Shown here piece after piece: positions 37,418-46,046 of a DNA stretch of 64,000 bases. How positions within the stretch are numbered: the stretch's first letter is position 1; each line of letters begins with the position of its first letter. The notes beneath the pieces are model-generated. The model saw nothing but the letters and a program-made list of their open reading frames with translations, made no database searches and was not told the DNA's origin. Source of the stretch: Algoriphagus aestuarii (lineage in GTDB: Bacteria > Bacteroidota > Bacteroidia > Cytophagales > Cyclobacteriaceae); assembly GCA_017051695.1 (NCBI GenBank), contig JAFIDK010000002.1, forward strand, positions 620,001 through 684,000, in the 5' to 3' direction. Made by a program: the position numbers and the translations under genes.

Positions 37418-38173
37418 ATGAAATTAACCAGATCAAACCTTTGGATCTTTTTGCTAGCATTCAGCGTATATTTTTCATCCTGTAGCTCCGATGACGACAA
37501 CGATCCTACTCAAACTCAAAGCACCAATGTCACACCGGAAACTCCAGGAGATGCAGATGCAGTTTTGGCAGCTATTAAAGTGAAATCGAATGTGCCTGGA
37601 TCTACGCCAGTTCCTGGACTAGGAGACATTCTGATTGATGTGGCTTCTGCAAATTTCTACTCATCTGCAGGTGGTAGTAGTTTGGTGAAAGCAGGAGACG
37701 TGGTGATCAATGATTTTAACTTGAAAACTGTAGGAAATTCCTACATCAACAATGCAACTGACATTTCTTTAGGGTTAAACTCTGGTCAAGGAAATGATTG
37801 GTCTGTATCGGGAGGTAGTGGATTTGATGCCTTTACGTATTCCACTTCCAAAAAAATGCCAGGGGTCATCCGCTTAAGCAATGTTCCTGATGCTATCTCT
37901 GTGGCAGGATCTGTAACTGTGGCCATTGAAGGAATTCCAGCTAATTGTGATAACATCATTTGGGTGATTTCTGATGGGGAAAAAGTAGCGACCAAAACTA
38001 CGAAAGCCACTAGTGTGACATTTTCTTCTTCCGATCTTTCAGGCATGAAAGCTACTTCAACGGGAATTGTACAGGCAGCAGCTTATACCACAGAATCCCA
38101 AACTTTTGGAGGTAAAAAAGTATATTTTATCAATGAAACGTTGGACTCAAAATTCGTAGAAATCAACAAATAA
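37418..38173 (+). CDS. Lipoprotein of unknown function
   Basis: A 251-aa lipoprotein with the lipobox cysteine in YFSSC (residue 22), followed by an acidic tether SSDDDNDPTQ. Such acidic residues after the cysteine resemble the Bacteroidota surface-lipoprotein export signal. The mature part is glycine- and serine-rich, probably beta, with no motif I know. A strong terminator follows, shared with rfbA. Confidence 0.8.
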   Translation: MKLTRSNLWIFLLAFSVYFSSCSSDDDNDPTQTQSTNVTPETPGDADAVLAAIKVKSNVPGSTPVPGLGDILIDVASANFYSSAGGSSLVKAGDVVINDFNLKTVGNSYINNATDISLGLNSGQGNDWSVSGGSGFDAFTYSTSKKMPGVIRLSNVPDAISVAGSVTVAIEGIPANCDNIIWVISDGEKVATKTTKATSVTFSSSDLSGMKATSTGIVQAAAYTTESQTFGGKKVYFINETLDSKFVEINK

Positions 38174-38189
38174 GGTCTATTGTTAAACA

Positions 38190-38226
38190 AAAAAGGATTG
38201 GAAAATTATTTTCCAATCCTTTTTTA
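38190..38226. terminator. Bidirectional terminator between lipoprotein and rfbA
   Basis: Long stem AAAAAGGATTGGAAAA / TTTTCCAATCCTTTTT around a three-base loop between convergent stops. Confidence 0.88.
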
Positions 38227-38227
38227 C

Positions 38228-39088
38228 CTAGATGACTAATCTTCTTAAATAAGCTCCATATCCACTTTTACCAAGCTTTTCAGCAGCTTTTAGAAGCTCT
38301 TCTTTCCCGATAAATTTATTTCGAAAAGCAATTTCTTCAATACAACCGATTTTCAGTCCTTGACGCTCCTCGATTACTTCCACAAATTGTGCAGCCTGAA
38401 GAAGAGATTGATGAGTACCAGTGTCCAGCCATGCTGTTCCCCGGTTCAAAATAGCTACCTGAAGCTTTCCTTTTTTCAAATATTCATTGTTGATGTCGGT
38501 AATTTCCAATTCCCCTCTTGGGCTTGGCTTGATGTTTTTTGCAATTTCCACCACCTCGTTGTCATAGAAATACAAACCCGGTACAGCAAAATTTGATTTT
38601 GGATCCTCAGGTTTTTCTTCGATACTAATTGCCTTTTGATTCTCATCAAATTCAACCACTCCGTACCTATGGGGATCATTCACATGGTATGCGAATACCA
38701 CACCACCATCAGGGTCTGTGTTTTCCTGAAGTGTTTTATGCAAACCTGAACCATAAAATATATTATCCCCTAAAATCAAAGCCACTTTATCATTTCCGAT
38801 AAACTCCTCTCCTATGATAAAAGCTTGTGCCAATCCATCCGGACTTGGCTGAACCGCATATTGAAAGTTACACCCAACTTGTGAGCCATCACCCAATAGT
38901 TTTTCAAATGCTTGGTTATCTTCGGGTGTAGTGATAATCAAAATATCTTTTATACCGGCCATCATCAATACTGACAGAGGGTAATAAATCATAGGTTTGT
39001 CGTAAACAGGCATCAATTGTTTACTTACAGAAATAGTCAATGGATATAGTCTTGTACCAGACCCACCTGCCAAAATGATTCCTTTCAT
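38228..39088 (-). CDS. rfbA: Glucose-1-phosphate thymidylyltransferase
   Basis: Makes dTDP-glucose, the first step to dTDP-rhamnose for surface polysaccharides. The nucleotidyltransferase signature [11 protein letters not shown] is at residues 8-18, then [31 protein letters not shown] and EEKPEDPKS. Length 286 aa is typical. The partner genes rfbB, rfbC and rfbD are not in the window, so it stands alone here. Confidence 0.97.
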   Translation of the reverse strand: MKGIILAGGSGTRLYPLTISVSKQLMPVYDKPMIYYPLSVLMMAGIKDILIITTPEDNQAFEKLLGDGSQVGCNFQYAVQPSPDGLAQAFIIGEEFIGNDKVALILGDNIFYGSGLHKTLQENTDPDGGVVFAYHVNDPHRYGVVEFDENQKAISIEEKPEDPKSNFAVPGLYFYDNEVVEIAKNIKPSPRGELEITDINNEYLKKGKLQVAILNRGTAWLDTGTHQSLLQAAQFVEVIEERQGLKIGCIEEIAFRNKFIGKEELLKAAEKLGKSGYGAYLRRLVI

Positions 39089-39286
39089 GCGGTAAATTAA
39101 TTAGTTTCAAGGGTCACATGGAATCTCCCGTTTCTATTAACATTCCAAAATGCTGTTCATAGTCAAGTTCGATTTCATAGAGAAATTACAAAAATCAAAA
39201 GTAAATTGAGTTGACAAAACTACATATTGAAGGACAGATTAAAAAATACCTTCTGATGAAGCTTTCAGTCCATACCCTTCCGTGAC

Positions 39287-39315
39287 TTGTTTCAAGTACA
39301 GAAAAATTAGTATTG
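39287..39315 (+). promoter_or_regulatory. Putative sigma-A promoter of the glycosyltransferase-GH32 pair
   Basis: TTG at 39287-39289 and TAGTATTG at 39308-39315 (one mismatch to TAnnTTTG) are spaced by 18 bases, as expected for Bacteroidota. Transcription would begin about 17 bases before the ATG at 39339. Confidence 0.4.
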
Positions 39316-39338
39316 CAGATTAAAACCAATTTTCACAA

Positions 39339-40610
39339 ATGAAAATCCTTCTAGTTTCAATCGGTACCAGAGGAGATGTCGAGCCATTTTTAGCACAGGC
39401 AGAGATTTTTAGCCATGCAGGCCATCAAGTGACCTGTTTGTTTCCGGAACAGTTTAGGGATGTAGTGGTGCAATTAGGATATCCCTTCATAGGTTTCGAT
39501 AAAAGATTTTTAGAGATGTTGGATACCAAAAGTGGCAAAAACGTCATGGGGGGAGGAGGAAATGGTTTTAAGCAATTAAAAGGATACCTCCAACTAGTCA
39601 GGGATTCTATGAAAATCCAGGATACCTTAATAAACTTACAAAGAGAAACCCTTCAAGAAATCGTCCCAGATAAAGTTCTTTTTCATCCAAAAGCACTCTA
39701 TTTCTACCTCTGCGCAAAACAAAATCCAAAAAGATTCATTCTTTTATCACCTCTCCCATGTCTGATTCATACTTCCGAAAATTACCCACACATTGGTTTG
39801 TCAAAATGGGGGCCTTTTTCACCTAGATGGAATTTGAGAAGTTACAGTTTCTTAAATGGGGCAAGGCATTTAATGATGAAGAAAATGTTGAAAAGATATT
39901 ATTCGGATTTCCCAGGTCAGGAATTCTCTTCAAATTCAATGAAAACATTTGAAGAAAAGCAATTAAAAACAGTTTATACAATTTCTCCATCTCTTTTTCC
40001 CAAACCGGAAAACTGGCCAAATACCGCATACATTTCTGGATATTTTTTCAGAAACCAAACCAAGGAATATCAAACCGACCCAAAATTAGAAGATTGGCTA
40101 AAATCACATCCAAAAGCAGCACTATTAACTTTTGGATCAATGAGTAATCCAAAACCAAAATACCATTCCGAAATCCTTATCAACCTGTTAGTCAAACATA
40201 AAATCCCAACTGTTGTCAATCTTTCTTGGGGAGGACTGGAAAAAGTTACTGTTGAGTCTGATTTGATATATTATGTCAATCAGATTCCTTATGACCGGGT
40301 TTTACCCAAAATCTATGGAATTATTCATCATGGAGGATCGGGTACCACCCATCAGGCAGCCTATCATGGCTGTGTCCAAATGATCATTCCCCATATAATT
40401 GATCAATACTTCTGGAATAAAATCATTACAAATAGGCAATTAGGACCAAATGGAGTAAGCATCCATAAGCTAACCGCTGATAAATTTGAACATTCCTTAT
40501 TGGAATTTTGGAATAATGCCAATTTTAAAGATCAATCCTTGAAATTAGCACAGGAAATAAAAACAGAATCCAATAAAGAAGCTATCATTGACTACATTTC
40601 TAAAAATTAA
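39339..40610 (+). CDS. UGT/MurG-type glycosyltransferase (GT1/GT28-like)
   Basis: Two-domain GT-B glycosyltransferase. The N-terminus ILLVSIGTRGDVEPFL is the GTRGDV motif of sterol-glucosyltransferase-like enzymes. The C-terminal donor site shows LLTFGSMSNPKPKYHSEIL and HHGGSGTTHQAAYHG. There is no signal peptide, so it acts in the cytoplasm or at its membrane. The acceptor could be a lipid, carotenoid or natural product; the sequence does not decide. GH32 starts six bases after its stop. Confidence 0.85.
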   Translation: MKILLVSIGTRGDVEPFLAQAEIFSHAGHQVTCLFPEQFRDVVVQLGYPFIGFDKRFLEMLDTKSGKNVMGGGGNGFKQLKGYLQLVRDSMKIQDTLINLQRETLQEIVPDKVLFHPKALYFYLCAKQNPKRFILLSPLPCLIHTSENYPHIGLSKWGPFSPRWNLRSYSFLNGARHLMMKKMLKRYYSDFPGQEFSSNSMKTFEEKQLKTVYTISPSLFPKPENWPNTAYISGYFFRNQTKEYQTDPKLEDWLKSHPKAALLTFGSMSNPKPKYHSEILINLLVKHKIPTVVNLSWGGLEKVTVESDLIYYVNQIPYDRVLPKIYGIIHHGGSGTTHQAAYHGCVQMIIPHIIDQYFWNKIITNRQLGPNGVSIHKLTADKFEHSLLEFWNNANFKDQSLKLAQEIKTESNKEAIIDYISKN

Positions 40611-40616
40611 AACGGT

Positions 40617-42104
40617 ATGAAATCCAACCTGCTTATAGCGTTATTCTTATCCAGTTCCCTGATTTATTCTTGTTCTCAGAAAGATGACATCATCTTTAAA
40701 GACAATTCCGTTGAAAAATTCCGGCCGATATATCATTTCACTCCCAGGGAAGCCTGGATGAATGATCCCAATGGAATGTTTTACTATGAGGATGAATACC
40801 ATCTTTTTTACCAATATTATCCTGATAGCACCATTTGGGGGCCGATGCATTGGGGCCATGCCGTAACCAAAGACCTAGTGAATTGGGAACATTTACCAAT
40901 AGCCCTTGAACCTGATGAATTAGGATATATTTTTTCGGGTTCTGCAGTGGTCGATATAGACAACAGTACGGGTTTTGGTACAAAAGAAAATCCTCCTTTG
41001 GTGGCAATTTACACCTACCATGATCCTGTGGGTGAACGAGAAGGGAAAGTAGACTTCCAAACTCAGGGCATTGCCTATTCATTGGATAAGGGCAGAACCT
41101 GGACGAAATACGAAAATAATCCAGTATTAGATAACCCCGGAATAAAAGACTTTAGAGACCCAAAGGTTACTCTTCATGAAACCACTTCTGGAAAAAAGAT
41201 ATGGGTAATGACTTTGGCGGTAGCCGACCATATTGAATTCTATAGCTCAGAAGATCTTCTAAATTGGGATAAAACTGGAGAATTTGGCAAAGGAATCGGG
41301 GCACATGGGGGTGTTTGGGAATGTCCGGATCTGATTCAGATGGAAACTCCAAATGGTGAAACCAAATATGTGCTTTTAGTAAGTATCAATGCAGGTGGTC
41401 CTCAGAAAGGTTCTGCTACCCAATATTTTATAGGAGATTTCAAAGATGGAACTTTCACACCTGACGATACCATGATCAGATGGATGGATTATGGTCCTGA
41501 TAATTATGCGGGTGTGACTTGGAGCAATATTCCTGAATCTCAAAACAGAACATTGATGATTGGTTGGATGAGTAATTGGATATATGCCAATCAGGTTCCA
41601 ACTGAAAAATGGAGATCTGCCATGACCTTACCTAGAGAATTGAGCTTATTTGAAATTGACGGGACCATGCTTCTGAAATCCGCCCCGACAAAAGAACTTC
41701 AAAATCAAAGACAAAAAGTACATGAGATTTCTGAACAATCGAACTTGCCAGGGATCGCTTTGGACCTTTCTGCAGAACTTGACGGAAAAGACGAATTTAC
41801 TATAATATTCAGCAATGAATTGGGGGAGCAAGTCCAGATTACAAAAGAACTTGGTCTGGTATCCATAGATAGATCCCAAAGTGGAATTTCCAACTTCAAT
41901 CCAGATTTTGCGGCGATCCATTCCGCTCCTATGAGCTGGAAAGCAGATAAAATTCAAATCTTTCTAGATGCTCATTCCGTTGAACTATTCGTGAATGACG
42001 GAGAGTTAGTGATGACTTCAATTGTATTTCCGAACAGTCCATGGAAAAAAGTGGAACTCTCGGAAAACTTAAAAAATGCAAAATTGTCTCCTATGGAAAA
42101 ATAG
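40617..42104 (+). CDS. Glycoside hydrolase family 32 lipoprotein (levanase/inulinase-like)
   Basis: Hydrolyses beta-fructofuranosyl links in levan, inulin or sucrose. The lipobox cysteine is Cys19 (IYSC). The GH32 five-blade propeller includes the nucleophile Asp50 in WMNDPNG, the stabiliser Asp181 in FRDPK and the acid/base Glu235 in WECPD. A beta-sandwich module follows from about residue 350. As a lipoprotein it is anchored in the envelope. No SusC/SusD pair is near. The neighbouring gene is a glycosyltransferase six bases upstream. Confidence 0.93.
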   Translation: MKSNLLIALFLSSSLIYSCSQKDDIIFKDNSVEKFRPIYHFTPREAWMNDPNGMFYYEDEYHLFYQYYPDSTIWGPMHWGHAVTKDLVNWEHLPIALEPDELGYIFSGSAVVDIDNSTGFGTKENPPLVAIYTYHDPVGEREGKVDFQTQGIAYSLDKGRTWTKYENNPVLDNPGIKDFRDPKVTLHETTSGKKIWVMTLAVADHIEFYSSEDLLNWDKTGEFGKGIGAHGGVWECPDLIQMETPNGETKYVLLVSINAGGPQKGSATQYFIGDFKDGTFTPDDTMIRWMDYGPDNYAGVTWSNIPESQNRTLMIGWMSNWIYANQVPTEKWRSAMTLPRELSLFEIDGTMLLKSAPTKELQNQRQKVHEISEQSNLPGIALDLSAELDGKDEFTIIFSNELGEQVQITKELGLVSIDRSQSGISNFNPDFAAIHSAPMSWKADKIQIFLDAHSVELFVNDGELVMTSIVFPNSPWKKVELSENLKNAKLSPMEK

Positions 42105-42165
42105 TTTGACAGATCGTTTGACTATTAAAATTAATTCTCCAAATTTTCATTGCCTAATCACTGAA

Positions 42166-42522
42166 ATGAAAAGAAAGTACCTCAGCTGCACCCTTATAGC
42201 ATCAGGTTTTATCCTGTTGTTTTTAAGCGTTTTTTCGCTGGGAACTTCAAATAGTGATTTTCATCAGGGAAATAAATCAGAAGATGGTTGGCATCAACCT
42301 ACTTACTCTCCTTCTCCTATTTCCCTTACTACTATTCTGGAAGAATCAATCGAAATTCCCGGATATCAAACAGGCCTGAAATTAATTGGGTCAATCACAG
42401 ATTCATGGATCCCATTTCATCTTGATTCCAGAATCAGTGCTGTCCTTTCTGCTAAATTCAAAAAATCACTTCCACTTTTTGATGTCAGGCAAACTTATAT
42501 CCATTTTTTCTACCCTTGGTAG
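42166..42522 (+). CDS. Small exported protein of unknown function
   Basis: I start at 42166 (MKRKYLSCTL), where a hydrophobic signal or anchor segment (FILLFLSVFSLG) begins; the frame can be extended upstream to 42076 but would then overlap the GH32 gene. The mature 85 residues are mostly polar and end in a hydrophobic, aromatic tail. No family was recognised. Real expression is likely but unproven. Confidence 0.55.
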   Translation: MKRKYLSCTLIASGFILLFLSVFSLGTSNSDFHQGNKSEDGWHQPTYSPSPISLTTILEESIEIPGYQTGLKLIGSITDSWIPFHLDSRISAVLSAKFKKSLPLFDVRQTYIHFFYPW

Positions 42523-42525
42523 TAC

Positions 42526-42569
42526 TTACTGAATCTCAACAGCTTATCAGCTGTAAATTAATTCAGTAA
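42526..42569. other. Nested inverted repeat between two small genes
   Basis: The outer arms TTACTGAAT / ATTCAGTAA enclose an inner stem ACAGC / GCTGT. There is no T run, so this is not a classical terminator; it could be a structured RNA element or a protein site. Confidence 0.45.
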
Positions 42570-42586
42570 CACTAACCAAATACATC

Positions 42587-43072
42587 ATGATACATTCAGA
42601 ATCAGTGAACCTTATGGTTTCATTCTTCCTTTTAGTGGGTTTAGCAATACCTTTTGCCTATACCAAATTCAATTTTCAAAATCTACCCAAAAACACAGAT
42701 TTTCAGGATTTTATCTCCCAAAACAACTTTAAACTTACCAAAGTTGAAAAATGGAAAAATCATCAATTGGGTATTGATGCAGAGAAAAACAAACTTGTTT
42801 ATTTCCGAAACGGGAATTACCCGGTGCAAACCATCATCGACCTCAAAGAGGTAAAAAATATCAGTATCGATGAGCATTGCCATAGTACTGGATCTGGTCG
42901 ATTGAAACATGAGATCATAGATTACCTTGGGGTCAAGGTTCAGTTCACAGATGCAAATCACCCAGCTAAAATGCTGGAGATCTATGACCAGAAACTATTC
43001 CCGTCCATGACTGCAGAAAAGGCTATCGCAAAAAAATGGATAGGAATACTCCAAGAAAGAATCAATAAATGA
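42587..43072 (+). CDS. Membrane-anchored protein of unknown function
   Basis: A 161-aa protein with one N-terminal hydrophobic segment (LMVSFFLLVGLAIPFAY, residues 9-25) and a soluble remainder with alternating beta pattern, ending with a basic helix (AKKWIGILQERINK). The beta part (VYFRNGNYPVQTIIDLKEV) vaguely resembles pleckstrin-homology-like bacterial domains, but I cannot confirm that. A terminator follows. Confidence 0.7.
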   Translation: MIHSESVNLMVSFFLLVGLAIPFAYTKFNFQNLPKNTDFQDFISQNNFKLTKVEKWKNHQLGIDAEKNKLVYFRNGNYPVQTIIDLKEVKNISIDEHCHSTGSGRLKHEIIDYLGVKVQFTDANHPAKMLEIYDQKLFPSMTAEKAIAKKWIGILQERINK

Positions 43073-43131
43073 ACTGCTGGAATTTAAAGTTCATTGTATA
43101 AAATTCAAAAATAAGCTTCATGGTTTATGTC

Positions 43132-43167
43132 AAAAATGCTCTTTGCTTCTGGCAGGAGCATTTTTTG
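43132..43167 (+). terminator. Terminator after the 161-aa membrane protein gene
   Basis: Stem AAAAATGCTC / GAGCATTTTT with a 14-base loop and T run. Confidence 0.7.
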
Positions 43168-43214
43168 ATTTTAAAATTAAAATTGCTCTTAATCAATTTT
43201 CAAAACATTCTAAA

Positions 43215-43228
43215 GTAACTATAGTTAC
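43215..43228. promoter_or_regulatory. 14-bp perfect palindrome upstream of the acyl-carrier-like gene
   Basis: GTAACTATAGTTAC is fully self-complementary and lies 110 bases before the ATG, just upstream of a TAATTTTG box at 43252-43259. It is a plausible dimeric regulator site. Confidence 0.4.
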
Positions 43229-43337
43229 CAAATCGGCAGGTTAACAAATTTTAATTTTGTTTTTCAAATCCATTAACTAAAATTATTCGTAATTATCACA
43301 TATAAAAAATACTTTTATCTATCTAAACCACACAAGT

Positions 43338-43586
43338 ATGAATCCACAATTTACAGTATTAAAAAAGGCTGTTGAGGTATTTCATTCTTATGGAATCTAC
43401 CTGGCCGGAAAACAGAAAAATGCCAGCTTTATCCAGCAGTTAAATATGGATCCCATTTTCATAAATGGATTGATTTTCGAGTTGGAATTCCAACTTCAGG
43501 TCATTTTACAGGATGAATTACTAGGAGAAGTAAAAACTCCAAAAGACTTAATAGGGCTCTTATTAACGATTCCTCAAAACAATTGA
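43338..43586 (+). CDS. Acyl-carrier-protein-like protein lacking the carrier serine
   Basis: An 82-aa acidic helical protein that aligns by eye with acyl carrier proteins: helix 1 to residue 22, then LNMDPIFINGLIFELE where ACPs have LGxDSLxxVELxxELE, and a final VKTPKDLIGLL helix. The phosphopantetheine serine of the DSL motif is replaced by proline (Asp38-Pro39-Ile40). It therefore cannot carry an acyl chain by the usual means. It could be a regulatory or structural ACP relative. No synthase is nearby. Confidence 0.65.
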   Translation: MNPQFTVLKKAVEVFHSYGIYLAGKQKNASFIQQLNMDPIFINGLIFELEFQLQVILQDELLGEVKTPKDLIGLLLTIPQNN

Positions 43587-43608
43587 AGTATAAGAAAGCA
43601 AACCAACT

Positions 43609-43650
43609 ATAAAGGCTGCCATCTTAAAAGAGGTAGCCTTTATCTTTCTT
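43609..43650. terminator. Bidirectional terminator between convergent genes
   Basis: Stem ATAAAGGCTGCC / GGTAGCCTTTAT with T-rich flanks lies at the ends of the acyl-carrier-like gene and the third lipoprotein gene; it overlaps the latter's stop. Confidence 0.7.
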
Positions 43651-44104
43651 TCACAAAAATCATTTCATCCATACAAATTGAATTTGGAGGACATATGTAA
43701 TGTAATTCAGTAAAATTGGATTGAATCAGATAATCCGAGCTAGCCGATCTCGTTTGTACTAAAGTCATTTGATCCCTTTTTTCAAATAATTTTCCTGCCT
43801 CAGTTACCTGGAAGTAAGATTCTTGAAAAATTGAAATCACATCTTCCTTGATCGTGTATGTCCCTGTGAAATAGTAATTATAACCTAAATCATCTGATTC
43901 TTGGCTTTTCTGAATAATCCCAGCGCCGACAACATTTCCCCCTGGCTTAAGGTCAATACTATTGATCAGATCAAAACTGCTTCCTTTGATTTCAAGAACA
44001 TATTTTCCCAAAACAGCAACTCCCGGATCTAATTCTTTTTCTTCCTCACTACATGAAATCAAGAAAAGAGTGGTAAATAAAAAATAGAGATAAGTTCGTT
44101 TCAT
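43640..44104 (-). CDS. Small lipoprotein, tandem paralogue 3
   Basis: A 154-aa lipoprotein with the lipobox in FLISC and then SEEEKELDPG. I use the ATG at 44104 over the TTG two codons upstream. Shared features with the next two genes: YVLEIKGSSFDLINSIDLKPGG, the YYFTGTYTI strand and the terminal motif ICPPNSIC. The cysteine pair probably forms a disulphide. It is 105 bases from paralogue 2. Function is unknown; beta-sandwich fold likely. Confidence 0.8.
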   Translation of the reverse strand: MKRTYLYFLFTTLFLISCSEEEKELDPGVAVLGKYVLEIKGSSFDLINSIDLKPGGNVVGAGIIQKSQESDDLGYNYYFTGTYTIKEDVISIFQESYFQVTEAGKLFEKRDQMTLVQTRSASSDYLIQSNFTELHYICPPNSICMDEMIFVKER

Positions 44105-44209
44105 GGTCAATACTTTGTTTTAAGCTAGGGTATTTTCCTGATAATCAGAAACTATTTAAAAAATAAAAGAGCTGTCTATATTTCTAAAAACAGCTACATC
44201 TATTGACGT

Positions 44210-44692
44210 TTAACCACTAATTGGCGGGATTTTGATGAATGGGACAGGCGGTATACAAAGCGCATTAGGAGGGCAGACATAATACAATTCTTGGTAATCA
44301 TCCGAGACTTTATAGCGTTCCTCAAAATAAAATTCACTTTCCACCTCAACCAGATCTTCTTTTGGTACATAAGTAATGTCTGGATCTAGTAGTTGAAAAG
44401 TGTTTTCAAAATCCATTACCACGACATCTCCGTCCAAAGTATAGGTACCTTCATAATAAAACTGATAGCCTAATACCTCCGATTCACCTTTTTCCCTGAA
44501 AAATCCCTGATATAAAACCTGATTTTCAGAATTCAATTCTATAGTTTTGACAAAAGATAAATCCTCGTCATAATCCACTTGAGTTTGTTGATATAACCCC
44601 AAGATAGCCTGGCTTGGATTTAAATCCTCCTCATTTTTGCATCCAGAAAAGAAGACAATTAATCCTAACAGGAAATAAATACTTTTTTTCAT
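44210..44692 (-). CDS. Small lipoprotein, tandem paralogue 2
   Basis: A 160-aa lipoprotein with the lipobox FFSGC and a NEEDLNPSQAILGLY opening that matches paralogues 1 and 3 in position. YYEGTYTL and the end motif VCPPNALC are conserved, with an extended proline-rich tail. It lies ten bases after paralogue 1 in the same orientation and is probably co-transcribed. Confidence 0.8.
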   Translation of the reverse strand: MKKSIYFLLGLIVFFSGCKNEEDLNPSQAILGLYQQTQVDYDEDLSFVKTIELNSENQVLYQGFFREKGESEVLGYQFYYEGTYTLDGDVVVMDFENTFQLLDPDITYVPKEDLVEVESEFYFEERYKVSDDYQELYYVCPPNALCIPPVPFIKIPPISG

Positions 44693-44702
44693 CGCTCAAC
44701 AA

Positions 44703-45173
44703 TTAGCTTGTTTTCTTATATATAACCTGGAGACAATCAGCGTATGGAGGACAAATTGAATGTAACTCTTTAAATTCTGATTTGATCAAATAATTCTCTG
44801 ATCCCATCCCCTCTTCCAAGTATATAAATTCGTTTTTTGGAGCGTAGAAGATATCAGTATACATATTTTGAAAAACCTCTTTTTCTGAGATGATTACGTT
44901 CCCCTCCTCTATTTCATATTTCCCATTGAAATAAAACCGGTAACCAAGCACCTGGTCCGTACCAGATTTGATCGTAAATCCTTCTCCATAAACACTTCCG
45001 TCGATTTTAAACTCCAAGGTATTCACAAAATCCAGCTCATAATTGTTTCCAACATTTTCCATAATAAACTCATATTTTCCTAGTAGCTGATTACTGGGAA
45101 TAATATCATCTTCTTTACTACAGCCGAAAGCAAAAAATAGAAGTAGTCCTATAAATAGTAATTTTTGTTTCAT
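44703..45173 (-). CDS. Small lipoprotein, tandem paralogue 1
   Basis: A 156-aa lipoprotein: lipobox FAFGC, then SKEDDIIPSNQLLGKYEF, FYFNGKYEI and the terminal ICPPYADC. It is first in the transcription order of the three. The family spacing of LLGKY, YFNGKY and CPP-x3-C is constant across all three paralogues. Function is unknown; a surface-exposed beta lipoprotein is likely. Confidence 0.8.
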   Translation of the reverse strand: MKQKLLFIGLLLFFAFGCSKEDDIIPSNQLLGKYEFIMENVGNNYELDFVNTLEFKIDGSVYGEGFTIKSGTDQVLGYRFYFNGKYEIEEGNVIISEKEVFQNMYTDIFYAPKNEFIYLEEGMGSENYLIKSEFKELHSICPPYADCLQVIYKKTS

Positions 45174-45313
45174 AAAAAGAATCGATAAAAAAGGAATAAA
45201 ATTGGAGCTATTGAACTCATATCTATTACGTTGATCATTAAAAAACGCTACAGAAAATTTTAAAAAACACTGAAAATCTTAATTAAAGATACATAGATCA
45301 GCTAATTTTGAAT

Positions 45314-45532
45314 ATGAACAGAAATTCACTTTCGGGAACAATCAGAAAAAACATCCAGATTGGTGATGAGGTCAGCATCGTACAAAAACATCACCAACGT
45401 TCCGGAGAGCTTACAGAAGGGTTTGTCAAAAGAATTTTGACAAGTGCTCCGACTCACCCACATGGGATCAAAGTCATGCTGGATACTGGTGAAGTCGGAA
45501 GAGTGAAAGAAGTCTTCCAGGAGGAAGATTAA
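45314..45532 (+). CDS. YwbE family protein
   Basis: A 72-aa protein starting at the ATG at 45314 (the TTG two codons earlier is less likely). Pattern SGTIRKNIQIGDEVSIVQKHHQRSGELTEG, then ILTSAPTHPHGIKVML is that of the conserved YwbE family of unknown function, an SH3-like beta fold. A TAATTTTG box ends three bases before the ATG, suggesting a leaderless transcript. It overlaps the convergent DUF1456 gene by four bases (TTAA encodes both stops). Confidence 0.9.
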   Translation: MNRNSLSGTIRKNIQIGDEVSIVQKHHQRSGELTEGFVKRILTSAPTHPHGIKVMLDTGEVGRVKEVFQEED

Positions 45533-45990
45533 TTAGGTCGATGTGTCAACTGCAGGCCTCTTAAAAAATTTCTTAATACCTGGTCTTTACAATCTCTATA
45601 CTGACTCTGACTTGGGTTCCTAAAAAATGCGCTTAATTCATGCTTGGATAGTCTGAATTCAGCAGTTTTCAAAACATTGAGCATGTCCTCATCAATCATG
45701 TTCAAGGCAATCTTTAATTTTCGCAATACCTGATTATTGCTAAGGCTTTTCTCATTGATAGGGTCTTTCCCTTCTTTTTTACCTCGTTTTAAGATGATAA
45801 AACCATTCAAAAATGCAGCAAGGTCTTTATCATAAATTGGCTTAAAGTCCTCATCTTCATCTCTCTTCAACCAATTGGAAACTGTCGGTCTATCTACTTC
45901 CACTCCAGCCATTCCAAAAATTTCTATGACCAAAAAATCATTTAAATCAAAGGTGTATCGAAGACTTCTGAAGATATCGTTGTTGCTCAT
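45529..45990 (-). CDS. DUF1456 (YehS) family protein
   Basis: A 153-aa cytoplasmic protein with two repeats of a helical domain. Repeat one: NNDIFRSLRYTFDLNDFLVIEIF; repeat two: NNQVLRKLKIALNMIDEDML, each followed by helices and a variable arm. Members such as YehS have no proven function. Gene order beside YwbE may not be meaningful. Confidence 0.9.
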   Translation of the reverse strand: MSNNDIFRSLRYTFDLNDFLVIEIFGMAGVEVDRPTVSNWLKRDEDEDFKPIYDKDLAAFLNGFIILKRGKKEGKDPINEKSLSNNQVLRKLKIALNMIDEDMLNVLKTAEFRLSKHELSAFFRNPSQSQYRDCKDQVLRNFLRGLQLTHRPN

Positions 45991-46046
45991 TTTCTAGTGT
46001 TTTGCTACGAAATTACGGAATAAAACAGGAAAACGTGATTTCAGGC

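Noticed and set aside
38228-39088. rfbA as part of a complete dTDP-rhamnose cluster
   Set aside because: rfbB, rfbC and rfbD are absent; neighbours are a lipoprotein and an unrelated glycosyltransferase.
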